This document shows positions 1 through 6,959 of a stretch of 12,104 nucleotides of DNA, piece after piece. Below the pieces are notes generated by a model. It did no database searches. It was given only the letters and a program-made list of their open reading frames with translations, and had not been told where the DNA came from. Each line of letters opens with the position of its first letter. Within the stretch, counting starts at the first letter, position 1. Source of the stretch: Acetofilamentum sp. (lineage in GTDB: Bacteria; Bacteroidota; Bacteroidia; Bacteroidales; JAFGUD01); NCBI GenBank assembly GCA_020722645.1, contig DYKL01000073.1, positions 1 to 12,104 of the forward strand, written 5' to 3'. A program made the position numbers and the translations under genes.

Positions 1-14
1 TAATCTCCTCTCTA

Positions 15-875
15 TCAATATGAAAAAACTTGAAATTTTTTTCGCAAAATTTCAAAAATATGCTTTATTGTAAAATTTACGTATCTTTTGTTTTCAAACA
101 TAGATATATAACGGATTGGATTTATAGAATTTGTTATAAAAATTTCATCGCAACTATGTATGGTTTCAAAAGGTAAATCTTTTTGAATAATTTCAATTCC
201 TTCTTGGTTGCATACATCAATAATTACTTGTCTCATTATACCGCTTATGCAACCTTGTTCTACTGAAGGTGTCGATATTACACCATCTTTAATAAAAAAA
301 ATGTTTGAATTTTTTGTTTCAACAATATTATTGTAAGTATTAAGAATAATAACATCATCAAGCTGATTAATAAAAGCATATTTAGACGCTAAAATATAAA
401 TCAAAGAGTTATTAGTTTTAAAAGGTGAAAAAATCGAAAAATCTTTTCTGGCATCTTTAAACAAACCAATTTTAAGACCTTGTTCATTTAATTTAAAATG
501 TTCTATTTCTAAATCAAAAGTTTGTATAATAAAGGATACGGTATTATCATTAGGAGTGTAAAAACCACCGGAGTTACGATATATAGTAAGCCTTGTTCTG
601 AAATATTTATAAAGTTTATTTTTTCGAGCCAGATAAACAATAGCTGTTTTAAGTTGCTCAATATCAGCAAGTAAATCAATTTTAATAAAGTCAAATACTT
701 CAAGAGCTTTTTTTATACGGTTGATATGATAATTTAAAAAAGGCAGAGAATTATTAAACCCAAGTATAGTTTCAAAAAAACCGTCACCATATAAAAAAGA
801 ACGATTATCGGCAGAAAAAATCAAATCGTCTTTTTTTTTTAAAATACCATTAATAATAATGTATTCATTGCTCAT
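15..875 (-). CDS. Class IV PLP-dependent aminotransferase / aminodeoxychorismate lyase-like (PabC/IlvE fold)
   Basis: This cytosolic fold-type IV PLP enzyme is complete at 286 residues, the usual size for PabC, IlvE or D-amino-acid transaminase. Visible motifs are the N-terminal SADNRSFLYGDGFFET (21-36), HxxR (H50, R53), the likely Schiff-base lysine K153 in SPFKTNN, the ring-nitrogen glutamate E186 in VETKNSN, and the phosphate-binding GCISGIMR (208-215). The family either transaminates branched-chain or D-amino acids or cleaves aminodeoxychorismate to 4-aminobenzoate for folate; these motifs do not settle the substrate. PabC is slightly favoured because pabC and mltG are neighbours in many bacteria and mltG lies about 1.4 kb upstream here, but no pabA/pabB is visible. 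The first ATG gives a normal N-terminus. A run of ten A in the coding strand (codons 13-15, Lys-Lys-Lys) is a possible slippage site. The fold call is firm; the substrate is open. Confidence 0.88.
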   Translation of the reverse strand: MSNEYIIINGILKKKDDLIFSADNRSFLYGDGFFETILGFNNSLPFLNYHINRIKKALEVFDFIKIDLLADIEQLKTAIVYLARKNKLYKYFRTRLTIYRNSGGFYTPNDNTVSFIIQTFDLEIEHFKLNEQGLKIGLFKDARKDFSIFSPFKTNNSLIYILASKYAFINQLDDVIILNTYNNIVETKNSNIFFIKDGVISTPSVEQGCISGIMRQVIIDVCNQEGIEIIQKDLPFETIHSCDEIFITNSINPIRYISMFENKRYVNFTIKHIFEILRKKFQVFSY

Positions 876-902
876 AAATTGAGTTTGTTAAGTTATCGAG
901 AT

Positions 903-982
903 ATCGAGTTTGTAGAGGCGTTGCATGCAATGTCTGTACATTTTATCGAGTTTGTAGAGACGTTGCATGCAACGTCTGTACA
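903..982. repeat. Two tandem 38-base repeats (42-base period), each carrying a 30-base palindrome
   Basis: Copies lie at 903-940 and 945-982 and differ at only two positions. Each ends in an imperfect palindrome (911-940 and 953-982). In the second copy the 20-base core AGACGTTGCATGCAACGTCT is a perfect inverted repeat; outside it TGTA pairs with TACA across one G/G mismatch. The two differences in the first copy turn two Watson-Crick pairs into G-T pairs, so one transcribed strand could still fold. The sequence AAGTTATCGAG flanks the block at 890-900 and 990-1000. This resembles REP-like intergenic palindromes. It lies between the HIT gene and the aminotransferase gene and has no T-tract, so it is unlikely to be a simple terminator. 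Confidence 0.85.
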
Positions 983-1067
983 GTATGTCAAGTTATCGAG
1001 TAGTCTATTTGTTGAGTTGTTGAGTTTGAAATATGATTATCACAATAAACAACAAAAAAAACGACAA

Positions 1068-1460
1068 TTATATATTATTTATAATTATCTGTTGAATTTT
1101 TTTCATTTCGTCTTGTGAAAATTTTAATTTTGGAGCAGCAAGACTCATTTGACTTTCACTAACAAAAGGAATTAAATGAATATGAGCGTGTGGTACTTCG
1201 GTACCAACAACCAAAAGCCCAACTCTTTTGCAATCGAAAGATTTATCAAGCGATTTTGCAATTTTTTTAGCAAAAATTGTCATTTCAGAAAGAATATTAT
1301 CATCTAAATCGAACAGATAATCTACTTCTTTTTTTGGAACAACCAAAGTATGCCCTTTAGCAACAGGATTTATATCTAAAAATGCAACGAAGTTATTATC
1401 TTCTGCAACAATTAGTGCAGGTATTTCTTTGTTAATTATTTTTGTAAATATTGATGCCAT
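1068..1460 (-). CDS. HIT-family nucleotide hydrolase/transferase (HinT-like)
   Basis: This 130-residue cytosolic protein belongs to the histidine triad superfamily, whose members hydrolyse nucleoside phosphoramidates, adenylates or dinucleoside polyphosphates. The triad is H91-A-H93-I-H95 followed by LIPF; the middle histidine H93 is the expected nucleophile. The N-terminal half shows the usual fold signatures: IFTKIINKEIPA (4-15), FLDINPVAKGHTLVVPK (27-43) and GLLVVGTEVPHAH (81-93). The two N-terminal zinc-binding cysteines of some HIT proteins (CxxC) are absent, as is common. The length is normal for a single-domain HIT protein. It follows greA after a 182-base gap and precedes the aminotransferase gene after 192 bases. 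greA followed by a HIT gene is, from memory, a common order in Bacteroidota. The exact substrate cannot be read from sequence. Confidence 0.93.
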   Translation of the reverse strand: MASIFTKIINKEIPALIVAEDNNFVAFLDINPVAKGHTLVVPKKEVDYLFDLDDNILSEMTIFAKKIAKSLDKSFDCKRVGLLVVGTEVPHAHIHLIPFVSESQMSLAAPKLKFSQDEMKKIQQIIINNI

Positions 1461-1462
1461 GA

Positions 1463-1525
1463 TAGTTATAAAGTTTATAAAGTTTGTAAAGCCTGCCCTG
1501 TAAGGGTCTTTAAAGTTTGTAAAGT
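1463..1525. repeat. Imperfect 9-mer array (AAGTTTGTA type) interrupted by a 22-base dispersed element
   Basis: Units close to AAGTTTGTA occur at 1463-1470 (partial), 1471-1479, 1480-1488 and 1513-1521, directly upstream of the HIT start on the minus-strand reading. Between them, at 1488-1509, lies an element that recurs at 10536-10557 with 20 of 22 identical bases. Inside it CCCT-GTA-AGGG forms a small inverted repeat. The same 9-mer style appears after the UDP-glucose dehydrogenase gene at 11931-11965. The function is unknown. Confidence 0.7.
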
Positions 1526-1642
1526 AAAAAGTATATATTATAGGTTAAGAATGTTGAAGTTTAATGAGAATACATCTGAAACAGTAGATAGAAAAATTAT
1601 TACTACTTAAATATCATTTGATTTAACATATTAATTAAAATA

Positions 1643-2116
1643 TTAAATTGAAATTTCTAGTATTTCAAATTCAATAATACCCGAAGGGACAGAAATTTTA
1701 GCAATTTCTCCGATTTTTTTTCCTAACAACCCTTTTGCAATAGGTGTTTTAACAGAAATTTTGCCTTTTTTAATGTCAGCTTCCGATTCAGGAACAATAG
1801 TATATGAAATAACAGAACCGTTAGATAAATTTTTTAATTTAACAACATTCATAAGAGTAATTTCATCAGTATTAATGCTATTTTCGTCAATTATTCTTGC
1901 ATTCATAATTTTATCTTGTAACATTGCAATTTTAGCTTCGAGCATTCCTTGAGCTTCTTTTGCGGCGTCATATTCGGCATTTTCAGACAAATCACCTTTA
2001 TCTCTGGCATCAGCAATTTGCTGAGTTATATTTTTTCTTTCAACTTTAATTAAATAATCCAATTCTTTTTTTAAATTATCAAGACCTTCTTTTGTAATGT
2101 AATGAATTTTTGACAT
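1643..2116 (-). CDS. greA: Transcription elongation factor GreA
   Basis: GreA binds the secondary channel of RNA polymerase and stimulates cleavage of backtracked transcripts so that stalled elongation can resume. The protein has 157 residues, the family's normal length. The N-terminal coiled coil covers about residues 8-75, with the acidic tip GDLSENAEYD at 41-50; D42 and E45 correspond to the residues that coordinate the catalytic Mg2+ in E. coli GreA (D41, E44). The C-terminal FKBP-like domain ends with TPIAKGLLGKKIGEI (124-138) and VPSGIIEFEILEI (143-155). The start is well placed, with the conserved IHYITKEGLDNLKKEL immediately following. Upstream is a good Bacteroidota-type promoter (2177-2206), and between promoter and gene a hairpin with a U-tract, suggesting a separate transcript with possible leader attenuation. 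Confidence 0.97.
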   Translation of the reverse strand: MSKIHYITKEGLDNLKKELDYLIKVERKNITQQIADARDKGDLSENAEYDAAKEAQGMLEAKIAMLQDKIMNARIIDENSINTDEITLMNVVKLKNLSNGSVISYTIVPESEADIKKGKISVKTPIAKGLLGKKIGEIAKISVPSGIIEFEILEISI

Positions 2117-2131
2117 ATTGTTACAGTTTTA

Positions 2132-2164
2132 TATAAACAAAAAGCAGAACCTTCTAAGTCCTGC
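2132..2164 (-). terminator. Intrinsic-terminator-like hairpin in the greA leader
   Basis: On the minus strand GCAGGAC (2164-2158) pairs with GTTCTGC (2150-2144), including one G-T pair, around a 7-base loop, and is followed by TTTTTGTTTAT. That is the form of an intrinsic terminator. It may end transcripts arriving from mltG. It also lies downstream of the predicted greA promoter, so it could act as an attenuator in the greA leader. The other flank has A-T-rich sequence too (eight T on the plus strand at 2168-2175), so it could stop transcription in both directions. Confidence 0.7.
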
Positions 2165-2176
2165 ATATTTTTTTTG

Positions 2177-2206
2177 CAAAGATAATTAAAAATTAAAATA
2201 TACAAA
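2177..2206 (-). promoter_or_regulatory. Predicted Bacteroidota-type promoter for greA
   Basis: On the minus strand TTTG (2206-2203) is followed by 18 bases and then TATCTTTG (2184-2177), a full match to the Bacteroidota -7 consensus TAnnTTTG, with spacing close to the usual 19. Transcription would begin near 2171, giving a leader of about 55 bases that contains the hairpin at 2144-2164. The match is by eye. Confidence 0.65.
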
Positions 2207-2253
2207 AAATATATGAAGAAAAAATAATATATCTTTTGAAGTTATAGTAGTAT

Positions 2254-3291
2254 TTATTTAATATTCAATGCATTAAGAGCATTATGATATCTTTTAGCAT
2301 AAATCAAATGTTGAGTCAGGTTGTCTGTAAAATAATGATAGCCTGAAAAATCTTCTTTTGCACACATATATATATAATCATTTTTATTATAATTCAAAAC
2401 AGCATCAATAGAATTGATGTCAGGAATTAGAATAGGTCCGGGGGGTAAACCCAAATTCAAATACGTATTGTAAGGAGATTGAACTTTTTTTTGATAATCA
2501 TAAACTCTTTTGATTGTAAAATCACCAATTGCAAATATCAAAGTAGGGTCAGACTGAAGGGGTATGTCTTTACGAAGACGATTTATATACAAACCTGCAA
2601 TAATAGGTCTTTCGTCGGGATTAGCCATTTGTTCGGACTGTACAATCGAAGCCAGAACAATGACTTCTAGTTGAGTAAGGTTTATTTTCTTAGCTTTTGC
2701 AAGTCTTTCGTCTGTCCAGAACTTATCATATTCATTTTTCATTTTTTTCACAAAATCTTCAACAGAAGTATTCCAATAAAATTCGTAGGTGTTAGGAATA
2801 AAAATAGAAGGAACTGAATAATTGTCAAGAGAATATAAATTCAAAAATTCATCACTATTCAAATAATCAACAAGTTGCTGTTCGGAAAACTCAAAATAAG
2901 GAGCAACTTTTTCGCAGAGAGCTTCAACTGTTCTAACAGAAGGAATCAGGACTTTAACGGGTTCTTGATTCCCTGAACGAAGCAGGTTTACAAGGTTCCA
3001 ATTACTTAAGCCGTTATTAATTTTATATTTTCCGGGCTTAACATAAATATCGTATTTTTTCAATTTTGAAATTATTACAAAAAATTTCTTATTTTTAATA
3101 ATTTCAGAATTAGTTAAGGAATCCAAAACGTTCTGAAAATCACTATCAGAAGTAATATACAGATAAGTATATTCTTCTGAAATACTAACATTAGGCGAAA
3201 AAGCCATTTTATAACCAATAAATCCAATAATTGCACCTATTAAAATTAAAAATACGAATATAAAAATAAGAATTTTTTTAAATTTCTTCAT
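2254..3291 (-). CDS. mltG: Endolytic peptidoglycan transglycosylase MltG (YceG-like)
   Basis: MltG is an inner-membrane enzyme that cuts nascent glycan strands inside the chain and is thought to set glycan length. The 345-residue protein has a short basic N-terminus, one membrane segment at about 7-28, and then an extracytoplasmic domain. Family signatures are FIPNTYEFYWNTS (164-176), LASIVQSE (213-220), PIIAGLYINRLRKDIPLQSDPT (229-250, given here in two blocks: IAGLYINRL and IPLQSDPT), YNTYLNLGLPPGPI (274-287) and HYFTDNLTQH (319-328). E220 aligns with the catalytic glutamate of E. coli MltG. The length is typical. It is the last gene of the tight tilS-876aa-327aa-mltG group, 17 bases after the preceding gene, and is followed by the hairpin at 2144-2164. 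Confidence 0.95.
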   Translation of the reverse strand: MKKFKKILIFIFVFLILIGAIIGFIGYKMAFSPNVSISEEYTYLYITSDSDFQNVLDSLTNSEIIKNKKFFVIISKLKKYDIYVKPGKYKINNGLSNWNLVNLLRSGNQEPVKVLIPSVRTVEALCEKVAPYFEFSEQQLVDYLNSDEFLNLYSLDNYSVPSIFIPNTYEFYWNTSVEDFVKKMKNEYDKFWTDERLAKAKKINLTQLEVIVLASIVQSEQMANPDERPIIAGLYINRLRKDIPLQSDPTLIFAIGDFTIKRVYDYQKKVQSPYNTYLNLGLPPGPILIPDINSIDAVLNYNKNDYIYMCAKEDFSGYHYFTDNLTQHLIYAKRYHNALNALNIK

Positions 3292-3308
3292 AATGAATAA
3301 ATTATAAA

Positions 3309-4292
3309 TTATTTAATAAGTTCGGTTTTATCATTAAATGAACGGATTACGTCTTCGAAAATATTATGATTGCTTGAAGAACTTATTTGTTCTGAATATT
3401 CTTGAATAGCCTGTAAATAAGCAGTTTCATAAGAAATAAAATCATTAAGAGACATTCCTGTGTTGTATGACTCTTCGATTGATTTTTCCAATAAATTATC
3501 TTCAAAATTTTTCAGTTCTTCTTTTTCTTTCATCAATTTCTGTGTAATAATATGATTATCTTTAAGTTTAAGAAGTTCGGACTGGGCTTTTGAATAGAAA
3601 TCGATTTTAGACTTTTCGAGTTCAATAATATCTTCGTAACGCTTTGAAATAGCTTTGTATTCATTAACAAGCATCTGGTCGGAAGTTGAAGAATAACTTT
3701 TTTCTAATTCAGCAATTTTGTGATTACTTTTCACAATAACTTCTTTGTGTTTAAGTATATAATTTGAAACACTTTTTATTTGAGAGATAATTTCCTGCAA
3801 CTTTTTATCTTTTGTTTTTTCATCTTTTTGATTTTTCAGCATAAAATCGGTAATTCTGATGTCCTGTTCAGGCGTAAGCACCATTTCTTTGCTGATATTC
3901 AAGATAATTTCAAATAATTGTTCGTCATTAGAAAGGTCATAAGCATCTAAGAGCAAATCTAAGGCTTCATTGTAGCGATTGTTTCTGATTTTACCGATAG
4001 CTTTATTTATGAGCCTTCTTGCTTTTTCATGTTTATGTTTGAACAATCCCACAAAAATAAACAGTACAATTATAATGGCAAGAAGTGAAAAATAAACAAA
4101 AAGAAAGCCACCGCCTTTTAGAGCTAATTTGACCATTATTGCACCAAAAACGAAAAGAAACAATTGAGCAGAATTGAACAGATTCAGTTGTTTCCTGTTT
4201 TTAATAACCTGCCTGAGACTTTTTTCGTGTTCGGAAGGTGGTAAGATTTGGCTAAAAATTTTATCTTTAATGTAGTCAAACATTGTTTGCAT
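3309..4292 (-). CDS. Uncharacterised two-pass membrane protein with TPR-like and coiled-coil regions
   Basis: I do not recognise this 327-residue protein. It has a polar N-terminal stretch (1-38), two closely spaced hydrophobic segments at about 39-57 and 62-84 separated by KGGG, and then a basic HKHEKARR. Residues 92-136 (INKAIGKIRNNRYNEALDLL and following) resemble one TPR-like helical hairpin. From about 160 to 270 the sequence is highly charged with heptad-like spacing, suggesting a long coiled coil, and it ends in a polar tail. The two-helix hairpin predicts that both N- and C-terminal parts lie on the same side, probably the cytoplasm. It starts 16 bases after the 876-residue gene and ends 17 bases before mltG, so the three are probably cotranscribed. 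A second ATG three codons downstream is an alternative start. No function can be assigned. Confidence 0.8.
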   Translation of the reverse strand: MQTMFDYIKDKIFSQILPPSEHEKSLRQVIKNRKQLNLFNSAQLFLFVFGAIMVKLALKGGGFLFVYFSLLAIIIVLFIFVGLFKHKHEKARRLINKAIGKIRNNRYNEALDLLLDAYDLSNDEQLFEIILNISKEMVLTPEQDIRITDFMLKNQKDEKTKDKKLQEIISQIKSVSNYILKHKEVIVKSNHKIAELEKSYSSTSDQMLVNEYKAISKRYEDIIELEKSKIDFYSKAQSELLKLKDNHIITQKLMKEKEELKNFEDNLLEKSIEESYNTGMSLNDFISYETAYLQAIQEYSEQISSSSNHNIFEDVIRSFNDKTELIK

Positions 4293-4308
4293 CGGAAATC
4301 AATTTTAT

Positions 4309-6939
4309 TTATTTTTCGATAATTTTTTTATAAAAAGTTTCAAATTTATCAGAGAACCAAAAAGAAAACATAGAGGCAAATCTAACAGCAAAATTCAAAT
4401 TAATGTATTCTTCGTGTTCATTTTTTTTGAGTATAAAGCTGTTTAATCCATATTTATTGGCATAAACAAGATTTTCGAGATGAATTTTAGAAGTTAAAAA
4501 TGTGCTTCTGACAGCCGAGACAATATCATTTGTGATGAGTAAAGCAATTCTGTCGGCAGTTATTTGCATCATACGGGAAATTGCGATTAACTCTTCCTTT
4601 TTAGCATTTTCTTTTGATGGCTTGGTATTTTTAATTGCATCAAGCATTTGAGAAGCGATAATAAGTAAACTTGTACTTTTTTCGCCGGCAGTAATAATTT
4701 TTTGACCTTTGCTTAAAGTTCTTGAAATTTGTTCGTTTTTCTGAATAAAATTAGAGAGCAGGTTAATTTTTTGAGCATTTTTGAGCAAAGAAGAAACATT
4801 TCCGGCAAAAGGGATAAGATTAATAAAAGAATCAAGCACAAAATTACCCTTTTCCATAGCACCACGCCAAATATCAGTAGCAGTAATTTTCGAAAATTTG
4901 AAATACAGAAATGCCAGTTCATAAGCGATAGCAAATTTCAATTCGTTGTAAGTAAGTATATACGGAGAATTTTCAATTAAATGTTCATTTCCGATAACAA
5001 TAAAAGGCGGATTGGCTTCATAAGCACGAACACCAACGGAATATTCGCCATAAGAAATATATACTTCGAGATTTTGAAAGGCAAAAAAATGTATCAAATC
5101 AGCAATAATTTCAGCAACATTTTGATGTTTAGCAGGAGTCATTCTATCTGCAAATTTCTTGACAGCCGAAACTTCAGGGGTTTTGTACGTAGAAATCCAC
5201 TTTGTAAAAGAATGTAGAGTTCCGTTTTTTTGCACAGACTCGTGTTTAAGTTCATTGAGGTCTTTGGGGTTAGCTGCAAGATATTTTGTAGTTTGTTTAT
5301 CAGGGATTTGATTTAAACCTTCACCTTTAAGAATATTTAAAACAGCCTTAGATTTTCTCTTTAAAACCTCATCATCAACGGCAGTGAGGTCATATACTTT
5401 ATTTATAGACAAAGGCTGCAATTGTGCAATATCTTTGATGTAATTTTTAGCTTCTTTCTGCGGTACAACATTAGACAATAAATCCAAAATCAAAACTTTG
5501 AGAAATTTACCGCTCAATTCGCCGGTTGGGTCAACATTTGACGGAGGTAACAAATCGAAAACAGCTAAATCAGGCATTTTTTTGAGGTCATTTTTCAGAA
5601 TTTTTTCTGCTTCATCATATTTTTCGATTCCAATTAAATGCCGACTAAATTCAATATCATATAAAATTTTATTATATTTTTCTTTTTCATTAACTAAAAT
5701 ATTTTGATAAACAAGAGAATGAAATGGAAAAATACTTTTCAGTTGAAGCTTATTTTCCGAAGCTTCCGACAAAATTTTAAGAATAAAAACACTTTGTTCT
5801 TTACTCAACTTCCAGTCATTAAACCAAAAAACAAGGGCTTCTTCGGCTTGTGAAGAGTTCAAAATATCAGTAACAATTTTATTTAATTTACCGTTTTCAG
5901 TATATTCTTTTGTAGTTTTCTGTTTATCGATAATAAAATCGAGTAAAAATATTTTAATGGGAGCTAAAATTTCATCTAATTGAGATAACAAAAACTTGGC
6001 AAAGTTAAAATAATTATAATTTTTTGATTTAGAGACATTTAATTTAACAAATTCGTTAATTCTAGTTAGATTGCTCAAAGAAGAGCATTTAGAAATTTCT
6101 GAATATTTGGAATAATCAGATAAAGAAGCAGTCCAAAGGTAATTTTCGACATTAATATTAGTTTTAAATTTTTTCTTAACTTCTATCTTCCGATTTTGCA
6201 AATCAAAAGCATCAATAATTATTCCATTTTTATCGAAACACAATAAAAAAGAATCAAAATTAGACATAACAAAAAACCAGTTCGATTTTTTATCGTAAGT
6301 TTTGTTAGAAGCAATATTTTTCAGAGAATTAACAGGTAACCAAGCGAGTAAAATTTCTTTATCTTCTCTATCTGCAAGAAAAAAATTCTGAAAAGCAGAA
6401 TTAAACTTTTCAACGTAAAAATTTTCGTTTGAAGCATAATTTAAAACATTAGTGTTTTTGTTATTCTGATGCAAAAAATCAAAGATAAATTTTTCGATAT
6501 TATCAACAAAAAAATTGGTAAAAAAACTGCCTTTTTGCAACTTTTTATCGTAAGTTGGATTATCAAACCATTTAGTATCAATGAAAAAGAAAGATAAATA
6601 AGATCCTTTTTTTGAAATAACTAAAGAAACAGGTTTAGAAAAACCAAAAAATTTAGCCAATTTAGAAGTGTTCACAATTTTCAATGTGATAATATCGTGT
6701 ATATCAGAGCGTTCAACACTTAATTTATGTTCATCAGACAGCCATTTTGATAAACTACCGCACAATTCATCAAAATCAGTATTTTCTGGAATGTAGAAGC
6801 TTCTTGCATTAAAAAAGAGAAGAAAATTCAAATAATTGTATATCTCTTGGTCAGATTCGATTTTTTGCTCCTGAATATCAGCATATTTATCAGCCAACGA
6901 CTTTCTGATACTGTTGTATTGAAGGAAAATTTTTTTCAT
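4309..6939 (-). CDS. Large uncharacterised protein with a degenerate M48-like (pseudo-metallopeptidase) domain
   Basis: This 876-residue protein has no signal peptide. Residues 1-420 are not recognised; 220-270 are beta-rich. Residues 430-465 contain a TPR-like helix pair (IGIEKYDEAEKILKNDL). Residues about 605-815 follow the plan of M48 peptidases: a strand (VYISYGEYSVGVRAYEANPP, 626-645), FIVIGNEHL (646-654 region), then ELKFAIAYELAFLYFKF (666-682) where the HExxH zinc motif should be, and QITADRIALL (792-801) where ExxAD should be. All three expected ligands are changed: Y673 and F677 replace the histidines and Q792 replaces the glutamate, while E674 and D796 remain. The region 700-765 has hydrophobic stretches that could touch the membrane. 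The frame is intact, so the protein looks maintained rather than decaying. It starts 20 bases after tilS and sits before the membrane coiled-coil gene. A non-catalytic scaffold role is inference. Confidence 0.75.
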   Translation of the reverse strand: MKKIFLQYNSIRKSLADKYADIQEQKIESDQEIYNYLNFLLFFNARSFYIPENTDFDELCGSLSKWLSDEHKLSVERSDIHDIITLKIVNTSKLAKFFGFSKPVSLVISKKGSYLSFFFIDTKWFDNPTYDKKLQKGSFFTNFFVDNIEKFIFDFLHQNNKNTNVLNYASNENFYVEKFNSAFQNFFLADREDKEILLAWLPVNSLKNIASNKTYDKKSNWFFVMSNFDSFLLCFDKNGIIIDAFDLQNRKIEVKKKFKTNINVENYLWTASLSDYSKYSEISKCSSLSNLTRINEFVKLNVSKSKNYNYFNFAKFLLSQLDEILAPIKIFLLDFIIDKQKTTKEYTENGKLNKIVTDILNSSQAEEALVFWFNDWKLSKEQSVFILKILSEASENKLQLKSIFPFHSLVYQNILVNEKEKYNKILYDIEFSRHLIGIEKYDEAEKILKNDLKKMPDLAVFDLLPPSNVDPTGELSGKFLKVLILDLLSNVVPQKEAKNYIKDIAQLQPLSINKVYDLTAVDDEVLKRKSKAVLNILKGEGLNQIPDKQTTKYLAANPKDLNELKHESVQKNGTLHSFTKWISTYKTPEVSAVKKFADRMTPAKHQNVAEIIADLIHFFAFQNLEVYISYGEYSVGVRAYEANPPFIVIGNEHLIENSPYILTYNELKFAIAYELAFLYFKFSKITATDIWRGAMEKGNFVLDSFINLIPFAGNVSSLLKNAQKINLLSNFIQKNEQISRTLSKGQKIITAGEKSTSLLIIASQMLDAIKNTKPSKENAKKEELIAISRMMQITADRIALLITNDIVSAVRSTFLTSKIHLENLVYANKYGLNSFILKKNEHEEYINLNFAVRFASMFSFWFSDKFETFYKKIIEK

Positions 6940-6959
6940 TCTAAAATATTTATCTTGAA

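Noticed and set aside
911..982. Double palindrome as an intrinsic terminator for the HIT gene.
   Set aside because: No T-tract follows either stem in the transcribed direction; palindromes recur in tandem, which fits a repeat element better.
879..1118. Plus-strand open frame of 79 codons.
   Set aside because: It is made mostly of the translated tandem palindrome repeat and then overlaps the end of the HIT gene on the other strand; no recognisable protein features.
1526..1642. Terminator or promoter between greA and the HIT gene.
   Set aside because: Only weak four-base stems and no CAAAnnTA match for a minus-strand -7 element were found.
1643..3291. greA as part of a single operon with mltG.
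   Set aside because: The 137-base gap with a promoter match and a terminator-like hairpin argues for separate initiation, although read-through is possible.
4729..5217. Two plus-strand open frames of 83 and 78 codons inside the 876-residue gene.
   Set aside because: Antisense shadows of a long intact reading frame; sequence is low-complexity and lacks any family signature.
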